This document shows, one piece after another, positions 43,133 through 51,361 of a stretch of 64,000 nucleotides of DNA. The DNA comes from Kitasatospora sp. MAA4 (GTDB lineage Bacteria; Actinomycetota; Actinomycetes; Streptomycetales; Streptomycetaceae). Position 1 is the stretch's first letter; the number at the start of each line of letters is the position of its first letter. The position numbers and the translations under genes are program-made. The notes beneath the pieces were generated by a model. It was not told where the DNA came from and did not search any database. It saw only the letters and a list, made by a program, of their open reading frames with translations. The stretch covers positions 186,001-250,000 of the forward strand of contig NZ_JARZAI010000001.1 in assembly GCF_029893355.1 (NCBI RefSeq), read 5' to 3'.

Positions 43133-43225
43133 TGCAAGCCCGTGCAACTTGCTCGCGGCCGGTTCTGATCTGTCCTTACGGTCCTGCTGACGGGATTGCA
43201 GATGCAATTTCGACCGAGGTAGGGA
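43133..43225 (+). promoter_or_regulatory. Operator and promoter region of the 34-residue peptide gene
   Basis: TGCAA at 43133 and 43143 (10-bp spacing) and TGCA at 43197 and 43203. TTGCAG (43196-43201) and TAGGGA (43220-43225), 18 bp apart, could be the promoter. The 19-bp repeat shared with 18695-18713 covers the TAGGGA box. Confidence 0.5.
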
Positions 43226-43272
43226 GGCGACTCCGACACCACCGCCACCCCCACCGAGTAGGAGGATCACCT

Positions 43273-43377
43273 ATGCGTATCGAGATCATCGTCTCCAAGC
43301 ACAAGGGCGACGCGAAGCCCCCGCCGAAGCACCAGGGCAACCCCGCCCCGGAGAACCCGACCCCGCCGTCCAAGTAA
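43273..43377 (+). CDS. 34-residue proline-rich peptide in a WhiJ-type module
   Basis: ATG at 43273 with TAGGAGG seven bases upstream, an excellent ribosome binding site, and a TAA stop. The product begins MRIEIIVSKHKGDAKPPPKH and ends NPTPPSK. It has a short beta-like start, then a Pro/Lys/Asn-rich tail; there is no Cys, signal peptide or membrane segment. It occupies the place where DUF397 or other small partner proteins are found in WhiJ-type loci. It may be the cognate peptide of the XRE-DUF5753 regulator. A GNAT-like gene follows 65 bp later, so the peptide may also be its substrate. Confidence 0.6.
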   Translation: MRIEIIVSKHKGDAKPPPKHQGNPAPENPTPPSK

Positions 43378-43442
43378 CGTCTGTCGGACGGGTCCTCGCC
43401 GCCTGGAGGGGGCCCGTCCACCCCCGTGTGAGGAGAGCCGCA

Positions 43443-44012
43443 ATGCCGAACCCGGACCGTCTCCACATCGCGTACGCCATGCACCAGTTCGCCGATGAGG
43501 ATTGGTCGGCGAGGGCTGAGCGCTGGACGGTTACGTTCTACACGCCGAGCGACCCGAAGGGGTTCGGCACCGCCACCATCACTCGGGTAATCCCCGGTGT
43601 TACCCCGACCCCCGGCGTGGTGCTGCGCGTGGACCTCGGGTTTCTCGACCGCATCCCGCGCGTGATCTTCACCGAGAATGAGGGCCTGGTCCCGCCGCTG
43701 GCCGACATGAACCCCACGCTTCTGCTCTTGCTGGAGTCGGTCCACGTCACGGAAGAGTGGCGGGGCAAGGGCGTCGGGATGCGCCTCGCCGTCACCGCGC
43801 TCCGTCGGCTGGCTGTCCCCGGGACGGTGGCCGTCTGCTACCCGGCCCCGCTTCACGAGCACGGGCCCGACGAGCCGTGCTCCTATGAATCGGACGATCC
43901 GGAGGTGCGGCGGCCGGACGAAGAGGCCGTGGCCAAGCTCCAGAAGGCGTGGCAGCGCCACGGGTTCCGCCCCCTCGCCGAAAACGTGTACGCCCGGAGG
44001 ATCGAGCCGTGA
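43443..44012 (+). CDS. GNAT-like acetyltransferase
   Basis: 189 residues from the ATG at 43443 with GGAGAG upstream. The segment LLESVHVTEEWRGKGVGMRLAVTALRRLA carries the R/Q-x-x-G-x-G/A acetyl-CoA loop as RGKGVGM in the usual strand-loop-helix. FRPLAENVYARRIEP is the last strand of a GNAT fold, and WQRHGF precedes it. The N-terminal 90 residues are less clear. The substrate is unknown. Its presence in the element beside a regulator and a lysine-containing small peptide makes the peptide a possible target. Confidence 0.7.
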   Translation: MPNPDRLHIAYAMHQFADEDWSARAERWTVTFYTPSDPKGFGTATITRVIPGVTPTPGVVLRVDLGFLDRIPRVIFTENEGLVPPLADMNPTLLLLLESVHVTEEWRGKGVGMRLAVTALRRLAVPGTVAVCYPAPLHEHGPDEPCSYESDDPEVRRPDEEAVAKLQKAWQRHGFRPLAENVYARRIEP

Positions 44013-44200
44013 GCGACTGCCACCGGGGGCCCTGGAGGTTTCCCACGCCGCAGTTTGGCTGTGCAGCCTGTCCGGGGCCGTTCTGGTGGCGGCCCTGGGC
44101 CTGTTGCCGGCCACCTGCTGAGGCCGCCCCCGTCCGTGTGCCCCCGTGGCGCATGGGCGGGGCCTTCCGCCGTCCGGTCCGGGTACTCTCTACCGGATAA
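44009..44200 (+). CDS. Possible 63-residue Cys/Trp-rich protein
   Basis: The GTG at 44009 overlaps the stop codon of the GNAT-like gene (GTGA). The product starts with VSDCHRGPWRFPTPQFGCAA, then CPGPFWWRPWACC, five cysteines and four tryptophans in about 35 residues, followed by an Arg/Pro-rich tail. Codon bias is compatible with coding, and coupling supports it. It is otherwise unrecognised. The rest of the gap to 44322 is the right direct repeat. Confidence 0.35.
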   Translation: MSDCHRGPWRFPTPQFGCAACPGPFWWRPWACCRPPAEAAPVRVPPWRMGGAFRRPVRVLSTG

Positions 44201-44208
44201 ACGAATCC

Positions 44209-44295
44209 GGCCCCCGCCGGCTTCACCCTGGAGGAGCGGATCACCGCGTTGCGTACGGCGGTCGAGGCGATGGAGCTGGCGGGCCTCGCCTAGCC
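44209..44295 (+). repeat. Right 87-bp direct repeat (attR-like), native 3' end of the LLM gene
   Basis: The partner of 40899-40985. It contains the final 28 codons and TAG of the LLM gene without the body of the gene, directly followed by the normal downstream gene 28 bp later. It is presumably the original chromosomal gene end. Confidence 0.95.
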
Positions 44296-44322
44296 GGTGC
44301 TCCCACCCCGTAGGCTGGAGCC

Positions 44323-45030
44323 ATGCCCACGCTGCTGCTGGTACGCCATGGACGGTCCACCGCCAACACCGCCGGGATCCTGGCCGGATGGACGCCCGGG
44401 GTCGACCTGGACGACACCGGCCGCTCCCAGGCGGCCGCGCTGGTGGACCGGTTGACGGGTGTTCCGCTGGCGCAGGTGGTCAGCAGCCCGCTGGAGCGCT
44501 GCCGGCAGACGCTGGCCCCGCTGGTCGAGGCGCGTCCTGAGCTCGGCGGGCCGACGGTGGACGAGCGGTTCGGCGAGTGCCACTACGGCGACTGGACCGG
44601 CCGCCCGCTCTCCGAACTCGCGCTCGACCCGCTCTGGCGCACGGTCCAGGACCACGCCTCGGCCGCCGTCTTCCCCGGCGGGGAGTCGTTGCGCGCGCTG
44701 AGCCACCGCACGGTGGCCGCGGCCCGCGAGTGGGACGAGAAGATCGCCGCCGAGCACGGCCCGGAGGCGGTCTGGGCGGTCTGCACCCACGGCGACGTGG
44801 TCAAGGCCGTGGTGGCCGACGCGCTCGGGATGCACCTGGACCATTTCCAGCGGATCAACGTCGAGCCCTGCTCGGTCACCGCGATCCGCTACACCCCGCA
44901 GCGGCCCTTCGTGCTGCGGATGGGCGACACCGGCGACCTCGCCTCGCTGCGCCCGCGCCCGGCGCACGGCCCCACCGCCTCCGGCGATGCCGTCATCGGA
45001 GGCGACACCGGCGACACCGGTACGCCCTGA
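44323..45030 (+). CDS. Histidine phosphatase (MSMEG_4193-type)
   Basis: 235 residues. The phosphatase hallmark LLVRHGRSTAN (nucleophile His in RHG) is at residue 5, with SPLERCRQTL (second Arg), GECHYGDWTGR, GGESLRAL and VCTHGDVVKAVV (second catalytic His) in the canonical order. This MSMEG_4193-type phosphoglycerate-mutase-like protein is a fixed member of the actinobacterial cluster with DUF3090 and the SCO1664-type protein. The three follow here on the same strand. The physiological substrate is unknown. The C-terminal ~25 residues are a disordered Gly/Asp/Thr-rich tail. Confidence 0.92.
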   Translation: MPTLLLVRHGRSTANTAGILAGWTPGVDLDDTGRSQAAALVDRLTGVPLAQVVSSPLERCRQTLAPLVEARPELGGPTVDERFGECHYGDWTGRPLSELALDPLWRTVQDHASAAVFPGGESLRALSHRTVAAAREWDEKIAAEHGPEAVWAVCTHGDVVKAVVADALGMHLDHFQRINVEPCSVTAIRYTPQRPFVLRMGDTGDLASLRPRPAHGPTASGDAVIGGDTGDTGTP

Positions 45031-45116
45031 GACCGGACCCTCCCACGGCGGTGCGAAAGCCGTAGGGTGAAAAGCACGCCCCCCACCGACCCGTTTCACA
45101 CCACCGGAGCGAGAGA

Positions 45117-45689
45117 GTGCCCCGTCAGGTCTACTTCTACGACCAGCCCGAGCGGTTCGTGGCCGGAACCGTCGGCCAGCCCGGCGCCCGGGCGTTCTTC
45201 CTGCAGGCCAGCGCGCGCGGCCGGATCACCAGCGTGCTGCTGGAGAAGACGCAGGTCGCGGCGCTCGCCGAACGGGTCGAGGAGGTCCTCGACGAGGCGC
45301 TGCGGCGCAGCGGCGGCGACGCCCCGATCCCGGCCGTCGCCCCGGTCGAACTGATCGACACCGCCCCGCTGGACCTGCCGCTGGAGCAGGAGTTCCGGGT
45401 CGGCACCATGGCGCTGGCCTGGGACACCAACGCGAGCTGCCTGGTGGTCGAGGCGCAGGCGGTGCTGGAGGAGGAGACGCAGGACGCCGAGGAGGCCGAG
45501 GTCGCCTTCGAGGACGACGAGAACGGTCCGGACATGCTCCGGGTGCGGCTCAGCGGCGCGATGGCCCGGGTCTTCGCCAAGCGGGCGCTGGACCTGGTCG
45601 CGGCCGGCCGCAAGCCCTGCCCGTTCTGCAACCTCCCGCTGGACCCCGAGGGCCATCTGTGCCCGCGCGCGAACGGTTACCGACGCTGA
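45117..45689 (+). CDS. DUF3090 family protein
   Basis: 190 residues (MPRQVYFYDQPERFVAGTVG, then GARAFFLQASARGRITSVLLEKTQVAALAERV). The C-terminus [22 protein letters not shown] is a zinc-ribbon-like Cys-x-x-Cys...Cys. It is the standard DUF3090 protein, encoded between the histidine phosphatase and the SCO1664-type kinase in actinobacteria. An acidic loop lies near residues 115-145. No known activity. GAGCGAGAGAG precedes the start. It overlaps the next gene by 31 bp. Confidence 0.93.
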   Translation: MPRQVYFYDQPERFVAGTVGQPGARAFFLQASARGRITSVLLEKTQVAALAERVEEVLDEALRRSGGDAPIPAVAPVELIDTAPLDLPLEQEFRVGTMALAWDTNASCLVVEAQAVLEEETQDAEEAEVAFEDDENGPDMLRVRLSGAMARVFAKRALDLVAAGRKPCPFCNLPLDPEGHLCPRANGYRR

Positions 45690-46555
45690 ACGGCGAGGCG
45701 CAGTCGCCGCAGGAGCTGGAGATACCCGACGCGGACCCGGCTGCGGGCGCGGCGCTGGCCGCCGACGTCCCCACCGCGCTGACGCTGCTGCGCGAGGGCG
45801 AGCTGACCGTGCACGGGCAGCTCACCGACGCCTCCAACGCGGCGCTCTACTGCTCGGTCGCGCTGGACGGCGTGAGCGCGCTCTGCGTCTACAAGCCGGT
45901 CGCGGGGGAGCGGCCGCTCTGGGACTTCCCGGACGGCACGCTGGCCGGCCGCGAGGTGGCCTCCTACGAGCTCGCGGCGGCGACCGGCTGGGCGCTGATC
46001 CCACCCACCGTGCTGCGCGAGGAGGGCCCGTACGGCAGCGGGATGGTGCAGATCTGGGTCGAGCCGGACCCGCACGCGCCGCCACTGCTGGACCTCCAGG
46101 ACCCGGCCGGCCCGCAGCAGGGCTGGCTGCCGATCGTCCGGGCTGAGATCGGTGAGGGGCGTACTGCGCTGCTGGTGCACGCGGACGACCAGCGGCTGCG
46201 CCGGCTGGCGATCGTCGACGCCGTCCTGAACAACGCCGACCGCAAGGGCGGCCACCTGCTCTCGGCCGCCGACGGCCGGATCTACGGTATCGACCACGGG
46301 GTGACCTTCGCGGTCCCCGGCAAGCTGCGCACGCTGCTCTGGGGCTGGGCGCGCGAGCCGCTGGCGCAGGAGGCGACCGAGATGCTGCGGCGGCTGGCCG
46401 GCGAGCTGGACGGCGCGCTGGGCGAGCGGCTGCGGCCGCACCTGACGGCGACTGAGCTGACGGCCACCCGGGCGCGGGTCGCCGAGCTGCTGCGCACCGG
46501 GCGCCACCCCGAGCCGTCGAACGAGTGGCCCTCGATTCCCTGGCCGCCGGTCTGA
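45659..46555 (+). CDS. SCO1664-family phosphatidylinositol-kinase-like protein
   Basis: 298 residues from the GTG at 45659. The kinase-like core includes [48 protein letters not shown] (a lysine and glutamate reminiscent of the ATP site), then [38 protein letters not shown]. This carries D-x-x-x-N-N-x-D-R (catalytic loop) and G-I-D-H-G (metal Asp). The family belongs to the PI3/4-kinase-like and HipA-like fold. The substrate is unknown. It is the third member of the phosphatase-DUF3090-SCO1664 cluster, directly upstream of mshC. Confidence 0.92.
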   Translation: MPARERLPTLNGEAQSPQELEIPDADPAAGAALAADVPTALTLLREGELTVHGQLTDASNAALYCSVALDGVSALCVYKPVAGERPLWDFPDGTLAGREVASYELAAATGWALIPPTVLREEGPYGSGMVQIWVEPDPHAPPLLDLQDPAGPQQGWLPIVRAEIGEGRTALLVHADDQRLRRLAIVDAVLNNADRKGGHLLSAADGRIYGIDHGVTFAVPGKLRTLLWGWAREPLAQEATEMLRRLAGELDGALGERLRPHLTATELTATRARVAELLRTGRHPEPSNEWPSIPWPPV

Positions 46556-46658
46556 CGATTCGCGGCGCCCGTCGCACAGGTGTGTCGTACGGCGCAGATT
46601 CAGCCGAATCAGCAGACTGGTTAGCCTTTCAAATGATCGCAAGGTTAGAGTCATTTTC

Positions 46659-47888
46659 ATGCATGCCTGGCCCGCCTCCGAGGTTCCCGCCCTGCCTGGT
46701 CAGGGACTCCCCCTGCGTATCCACGACACCGCCGCGGGCTGTACCCGGGAGGTCGTGCCGCAGGGCACCACCGCCCGGCTGTACGTCTGCGGTATCACCC
46801 CGTACGACGCCACGCACATGGGCCACGCGGCCACCTACAACGCCTTCGACCTGGTCCAGCGGGTCTGGAAGGACGCCGGGTACGACGTCCTGTACGTGCA
46901 GAACGTCACCGACGTCGACGACCCGCTGCTGGAGCGCGCCGTCGCCACCGGCCAGGACTGGACCGTCCTCGCCGAGCGCGAGACCGCGCTCTTCCGCGAG
47001 GACATGACGGCGCTGCGGATGCTGCCGCCGGCGCACTACATCGGCGCGGTCGAGTCCATCCCGTGGATCGTCCCGCTGGTCCAGAAGCTGCTGGCGAGCG
47101 GCGCCGCCTACCGGCTGGACGGCGACATCTACTTCTCGGCGCAGGCCGACCCGCACTTCGGCGAGGTCTCCGGGCTGAGCCAGGAGGAGATGCTGCCGGT
47201 CTTCGCCGAGCGCGGCGGCGACCCCGAGCGCCCGGGCAAGAAGCACCCGCTGGACGCGCTGCTCTGGCTGGCCGCCCGCCCGGGCGAGCCCGCCTGGGAC
47301 ACCGAGCTCGGCCGCGGCCGTCCCGGCTGGCACATCGAGTGCGTGGCGATCGCGCTGGAGTACCTGGGGATGTCCTTCGACCTCCAGGGCGGCGGCAGCG
47401 ACCTCGCCTTCCCGCACCACGAGATGGGCGCCGCGCACGCCCAGGCGGTCACCGGCGGCCACCCGTACGCGCGCTCCTACGTGCACGCCGGCATGGTCGG
47501 GCTCGACGGGCACAAGATGTCCAAGTCGCGCGGCAACCTGGTCTTCGTGTCTGCTCTGCGCCGGGAGGGCGTGGACCCGGCGGCGATCCGCCTGGCGCTG
47601 CTCTCGCACCACTACCGCAGCGACTGGGAGTGGGACAAGTCCGTGCTGGACGAGGCACTCCAGCGCCTCGACCGCTGGCGCGCGGCCGTCTCGCGCCCGG
47701 ACGGCCCGGCAGCCGAGCAGCTGCTGGCCGAGGTGCGGGCCGCGCTCGCCGAGGACCTGGACACCCCGGCGGCGCTGGCCGCGGTGGACCGCTGGGCCGA
47801 GCGGCAGGAGCAGAGCGGCGGCCAGGACATGGGCGCGCCGGGCCTGGTCTCGCGCACCGTGGACGCGCTGCTGGGCGTCGCGCTCTAG
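46659..47888 (+). CDS. mshC: Cysteine:1-D-myo-inosityl 2-amino-2-deoxy-alpha-D-glucopyranoside ligase
   Basis: 409 residues. MshC ligates cysteine to GlcN-inositol with ATP, the third dedicated step of mycothiol synthesis. It resembles class I cysteinyl-tRNA synthetase. The HIGH-type motif is [10 protein letters not shown] near residue 52. Zinc ligands include YVCGITPYD and the later GWHIECVAI and [14 protein letters not shown] is intact near residue 286 ([11 protein letters not shown]). The tRNA-anticodon domain is absent, and the length is right for MshC (about 410). It is the last gene of the plus-strand cluster and ends at a strong terminator. The DsbA-like protein at 51538 probably uses mycothiol. 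Confidence 0.95.
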   Translation: MHAWPASEVPALPGQGLPLRIHDTAAGCTREVVPQGTTARLYVCGITPYDATHMGHAATYNAFDLVQRVWKDAGYDVLYVQNVTDVDDPLLERAVATGQDWTVLAERETALFREDMTALRMLPPAHYIGAVESIPWIVPLVQKLLASGAAYRLDGDIYFSAQADPHFGEVSGLSQEEMLPVFAERGGDPERPGKKHPLDALLWLAARPGEPAWDTELGRGRPGWHIECVAIALEYLGMSFDLQGGGSDLAFPHHEMGAAHAQAVTGGHPYARSYVHAGMVGLDGHKMSKSRGNLVFVSALRREGVDPAAIRLALLSHHYRSDWEWDKSVLDEALQRLDRWRAAVSRPDGPAAEQLLAEVRAALAEDLDTPAALAAVDRWAERQEQSGGQDMGAPGLVSRTVDALLGVAL

Positions 47889-47897
47889 GGCACTCCT

Positions 47898-47943
47898 CGC
47901 GAAGGGGCCGCCGACCTGACACCAGGTCGGCGGCCCCTTCGCG
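47898..47943. terminator. Bidirectional 21-bp hairpin terminator
   Basis: Perfect arms 47898-47918 and 47923-47943 with a 4-base loop, directly between the convergent stop codons of mshC and the slipin gene. Confidence 0.88.
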
Positions 47944-48954
47944 CTACGGTTTCTGCTCCTCCTGCGGGGGCACCGGGACGGCGCCGTCCCCGTCCGCGTC
48001 GGCGGGCGCGGTCGGGAGCCCGTCGACGGCGTGCAGCGCGGCGTGCAGCGCCTGCTGGAGGACGTCCGCGTCCGGCGTGGGGGGCTGGATGCCCTCGACG
48101 GCCTCGACACCGTCCACCGCCGGCACGTCCACCGTCGACTCGATGGCCGCAGCCATCGCAGCAGCCTCGGCCGCGTTCTTGGTCGTCGCGCTGTCCAGGA
48201 AGCGCAGCAGCTCGACCGGGAACGGCAGCACCAGCGTCGAGTTCTTCTCCGCGGCCACCTCCACCACCGTCTGCAGCAGTCGCAGTTGGAGCGCCGCCGG
48301 GGTGGCGCTCATGATCGCGGCGGCCTGCGAGAGGCGGGCGGAGGCCTGGTACTCGCCGTCCGCGGTGATGATCCGGGCGCGCCGCTCGCGGTCGGCCTCG
48401 GCCTGCCGGGCCATCGAGCGCTTCATCGACTCGGGCAGCGCGACGTCCTTGATCTCCACCCGGTCGATCGTGATGCCCCAGCCGAGCGCCGGGCTGTCCA
48501 GCATCAGTTCCAGGCCCTGGTTGATCGGTTCGCGGTTGGCCAGCAGGTCGTCCAGCTCGCTCTTGCCGATGATCGAGCGCAGCGAGGTCTGCGCGACCTG
48601 CGAGATCGCGAACTGGTAGTCCTGCACGGCCACGGCGGCCCGGACCGGGTCCTGGACGCGGAAGTAGACCACCGCGTCCACCCGGACGGTGACGTTGTCG
48701 CGGGTGATGCCCTCCTGGGCGGGCACGGGCATCGTGACGATCTGCATGTTCACCCGCTGGATCCGGTCGGCGATCGGCATCAGCATCACCAGACCCGGCT
48801 CGCGGACCTCCTCGCGCACCCGGCCGAACCGGAACACCACACCGCGCTGGAACTGCTGCACCACCCGCAGGCTCATCCCCGCGGCGAGCGCGCTGACGCC
48901 TGCCACGCCGGCGAGTACTCCCAGCACCACATCCAAGATCAACATCGCGGCCAC
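47944..48954 (-). CDS. Slipin / SPFH-band 7 membrane protein
   Basis: 336 residues. An N-terminal membrane hairpin or helix (LILDVVLGVLAGVAGVSALAA) precedes the SPFH domain: LRVVQQFQRGVVFRFGRVREEVREPGLVMLMPIADRIQRVNMQ, then GITRDNVTVRVDAVVYFRVQDPVRAA and GKSELDDLLANREPINQGLE. A coiled-coil-like helix (RQAEADRERRARIITADGEYQASARLSQAAAIM) follows. The Pro/Ala/Asp-rich C-terminal 80 residues are probably disordered and longer than in typical slipins. It scaffolds membrane microdomains, often with an NfeD protein; none is visible next door. The start ATG is at 48954 or 48945. Confidence 0.92.
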   Translation of the reverse strand: MAAMLILDVVLGVLAGVAGVSALAAGMSLRVVQQFQRGVVFRFGRVREEVREPGLVMLMPIADRIQRVNMQIVTMPVPAQEGITRDNVTVRVDAVVYFRVQDPVRAAVAVQDYQFAISQVAQTSLRSIIGKSELDDLLANREPINQGLELMLDSPALGWGITIDRVEIKDVALPESMKRSMARQAEADRERRARIITADGEYQASARLSQAAAIMSATPAALQLRLLQTVVEVAAEKNSTLVLPFPVELLRFLDSATTKNAAEAAAMAAAIESTVDVPAVDGVEAVEGIQPPTPDADVLQQALHAALHAVDGLPTAPADADGDGAVPVPPQEEQKP

Positions 48955-49119
48955 CTCGGCACCCAGGGCTCCGACATTCCACGGTACTCCGCCCGCCGCC
49001 CGCCGAAGCGGCCCGCCGGGAGGCGCCCGGACGGGGTGCCCGCGAGCCTCCCGCGGCTGCGCCGATGGACCCGAGGTGGTCTAGACCCTTGACAGGGAGA
49101 GGTCCGGACCTGTGGACTG

Positions 49120-49168
49120 GGAAGGGCCGATGACCGGCGACTGCCCGACGCCGGTCATCGGCCCTTCC
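49120..49168 (-). terminator. Perfect 20-bp hairpin after the PAC2 gene
   Basis: Arms 49120-49139 and 49149-49168, with a 9-base loop. It lies about 50 bp beyond the PAC2 stop codon on its transcript and upstream of the slipin gene, so it separates the two minus-strand genes. Nothing else is recognised in the 263-bp gap. Confidence 0.8.
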
Positions 49169-49217
49169 ACCCTTCCACGGGCCGTCCCTGAGCCTCTTTC
49201 AGGCCCCAGGGCCCGCG

Positions 49218-50225
49218 CTACTCGCCGCTGTCCTGCTCGCCGTCCGCCTCGCGTTCCGCGGCCGGTCCGGGGTCCTTGGCGCCCTCGTCCTCGTCCTTCT
49301 CCGCAGTCTCGGCCACGTCGACCGCCTCCGGCGAGCGCTCCGCGAGCGCCCGGCCGCTCACCGGCTTCTCGCCGGTCGGCCCCTGGTTCTCCCGCCGCCG
49401 CAGGTAGCGCTCGAACTCGCGGGCGATCGCATCCCCGCTCGCCTCGGGCAGCTCGGCGGTGTCCTGGGCCTCCTCCAGCTGCTGCACGTACTCGGCCACC
49501 TCGGTGTCCTCGGCAGCCAGTTGGTCCACGCCCAGCTGCCAGGCCCGGGAGTCCTCGGGCAGCTCGCCCGGCGGGATCCGCAGGTCGAGCAGGTCCTCCA
49601 GCTTGTTCAGCAGCGCCAGGGTGGCCTTCGGGTTGGGCGGCTGCGCCACGTAGTGCGGCACTGCGGCCCAGAGCGTCACGGCCGGTACCCCGGCGTGCGC
49701 GCAGGCCTCCTGGAGGACGCCGACGATGCCGGTCGGACCCTCGTAGCGGCTCTCCTCCAGATCCAGGGTGCGCGCCAGGTCCGGGTCGGAGGTGACCCCG
49801 CTGACCGGCACCGGACGGCTGTGCGGGGTGTCGCCCAGCAGCGCGCCGAGGATCACCACCAGCTCCACGCCCAGCTCGTGCGCGAATCCCAGCAGCTCGT
49901 TGCAGTACGAGCGCCAGCGCATGCTGGGCTCGATGCCGCGGACGATCACCAGGTCCCGGGTCTTGGGCTCGGTCACCCGCACCACCGACAGCCGGGTGGT
50001 CGGCCAGGTGATCCGTCGAACCCCGCCGTCCAGCCACACCGTCGGGCGGTTGACCTGGAAGTCGTAGTAGTCCTCCGCATCCAGGGCGGCGAAGACCTTG
50101 CCGCCCCAGGTCTCGTCGAGATGTCCGACTGCCGCCGAGGCGGCGTCGCCCGCGTCGTTCCAGCCTTCGAAGGCACAGACCATGACCGGGTCGATCAACT
50201 CGGGAACATCTTCCAGCTCGATCAC
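49218..50225 (-). CDS. PAC2 family protein
   Basis: 335 residues from the GTG at 50225, with GGAGGGAG upstream. The PAC2 (proteasome assembly chaperone 2-like) fold reads IELEDVPELIDPVMVCAFEGWNDAGDAASAAVGHL, GGVRRITWPTTRLSVVRV, SMRWRSYCNELLGFAHELGVELVVILGALLGDTPHSRPVPVSG and VPAVTLWAAVPHYVAQPPNPKATLALLNKLEDLL. The last ~70 residues are highly acidic and disordered. Actinobacterial PAC2 proteins are soluble and of unknown function; a link with the proteasome has been suggested only from the family name. Single gene with its own terminator. Confidence 0.92.
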   Translation of the reverse strand: MIELEDVPELIDPVMVCAFEGWNDAGDAASAAVGHLDETWGGKVFAALDAEDYYDFQVNRPTVWLDGGVRRITWPTTRLSVVRVTEPKTRDLVIVRGIEPSMRWRSYCNELLGFAHELGVELVVILGALLGDTPHSRPVPVSGVTSDPDLARTLDLEESRYEGPTGIVGVLQEACAHAGVPAVTLWAAVPHYVAQPPNPKATLALLNKLEDLLDLRIPPGELPEDSRAWQLGVDQLAAEDTEVAEYVQQLEEAQDTAELPEASGDAIAREFERYLRRRENQGPTGEKPVSGRALAERSPEAVDVAETAEKDEDEGAKDPGPAAEREADGEQDSGE

Positions 50226-50456
50226 CCAGCGTCTCCCTCCGGCCGGCCCGGTCGTGCCCCGCGCCCGCGGGCCGGTGACCGGCTGCCGACTGCTACTCCC
50301 TCGCATGGAACGCGCCGTTCCACGGTGCTACCTGCCCACCCTACCGGGATATATCCGCAGGACTACGGGGTTCCGCACTGCGCGAAGCGATGCGCGCGGG
50401 ATGCGCGCGGGATCGGAAAACCTGTGGCGCGCACGCTTCGGATGGCGTATCCCGTG

Positions 50457-51266
50457 CTACCCGCGGGCCGCGGCGGCGACTACCGGCAGGTATCCGCGGG
50501 ACTGCCCGTCAGCCGTCGGGTGGAAGGACTCCCAGAGCGGCGTCAGCACGATCCGGGTGATCCACTCCGGGCCGTGCGCGGCGCAGATCTCGTGGTCGGC
50601 GAAGGCGGCGCGCGGATCGGCGAAGCGGTCGCCGTGCGCCTGGGCCTGCCGGCGGATCAGCTCGTCGACCTGGTCGATCAGGGCGTCGAATCGCTTGCGC
50701 CGCGCGTCGGTGCCCACGAAGCAGGTGGTGCCGGTGTGCAGCAGGTCCGGGTAGCCGGTCACCACCACCCGGGCGCCGGGCGCGGCCTGCCCGATCCCGG
50801 TCAGCAGCCGGTCCAGCCGGCCGGGCAGGTCATCGCGCAGCACCTGGGCCGAATGGTCCAGCGCCTGGTCGCACTTGGCGTCGGTGGTGAACGGCTGGAG
50901 GCAGCCGATCACGGCGTCCGCGAAGCCCAGGTCGTTCCCGCCGGCGGTAAGCGTCACCAGGCCGGTGCCGGCCGGGACGGATGGCACCTGGCCGCTCAGC
51001 ACGCTCTCGGCGGTGGACCCGTTGCAGGCCAGGTCCAGGAACGGCGCGGACGCCGACTGCGCGGCCAGCAGCGCCGGGTAGGCGCGGGTGCTGCGATGGC
51101 AGTCGCCGCTCGCCGGGTCGTACGCGCCGGCGGCCACCCCGGCGGCGTAGGAGTCGCCGAGCGCGACGTAGCCGGCGGCGGCCGCCGGCGCCGGGGTGGC
51201 CGCGGCGAGCAGCAGCAGCGGGACGGCCGCCAGGGCGGCGAGGAGCTTGTGTCGCACAGGGATCAT
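50457..51266 (-). CDS. Secreted SGNH/GDSL-type esterase or lipase
   Basis: 269 residues from the ATG at 51266. Signal peptide: RHKLLAALAAVPLLLLAAAT, then PAPAAAA. The mature enzyme opens with YVALGDSYAAGVAAG, the GDSx(A)G nucleophile block; GGNDLGFAD gives the Asn of block III, and FHPTADGQSRGY the catalytic His block V with an Asp two turns earlier (ADHEICA). Three cysteine pairs are plausible. It resembles the Streptomyces secreted SGNH lipases. The 5' side holds a relic of a non-ribosomal peptide synthetase gene. Independent transcription unit. Confidence 0.92.
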   Translation of the reverse strand: MIPVRHKLLAALAAVPLLLLAAATPAPAAAAGYVALGDSYAAGVAAGAYDPASGDCHRSTRAYPALLAAQSASAPFLDLACNGSTAESVLSGQVPSVPAGTGLVTLTAGGNDLGFADAVIGCLQPFTTDAKCDQALDHSAQVLRDDLPGRLDRLLTGIGQAAPGARVVVTGYPDLLHTGTTCFVGTDARRKRFDALIDQVDELIRRQAQAHGDRFADPRAAFADHEICAAHGPEWITRIVLTPLWESFHPTADGQSRGYLPVVAAAARG

Positions 51267-51361
51267 GGCGACGCATCGTAGTCGATCGCATGCACACCGT
51301 AGCGATTTGCGGAGCCCGGGACGCGTGGTCCTCGCAACGGCTCGGTGGCGCAGAGCAGGTG

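Larger units (their letters stand above)
40986..44208 (+). mobile_element. 3.3-kb integrated element with WhiJ-type module
   Basis: Sequence bounded by the 87-bp direct repeats. In order it holds a truncated serine recombinase, a small DUF6879-partner gene, DUF6879, XRE-DUF5753, a 34-residue peptide, a GNAT-like protein and a possible 63-residue Cys-rich protein. All are on the plus strand. Rebuilding of the host gene end is the classic mark of site-specific integration. No intact integrase, replication or transfer gene remains, so it is immobile by itself. Confidence 0.85.
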
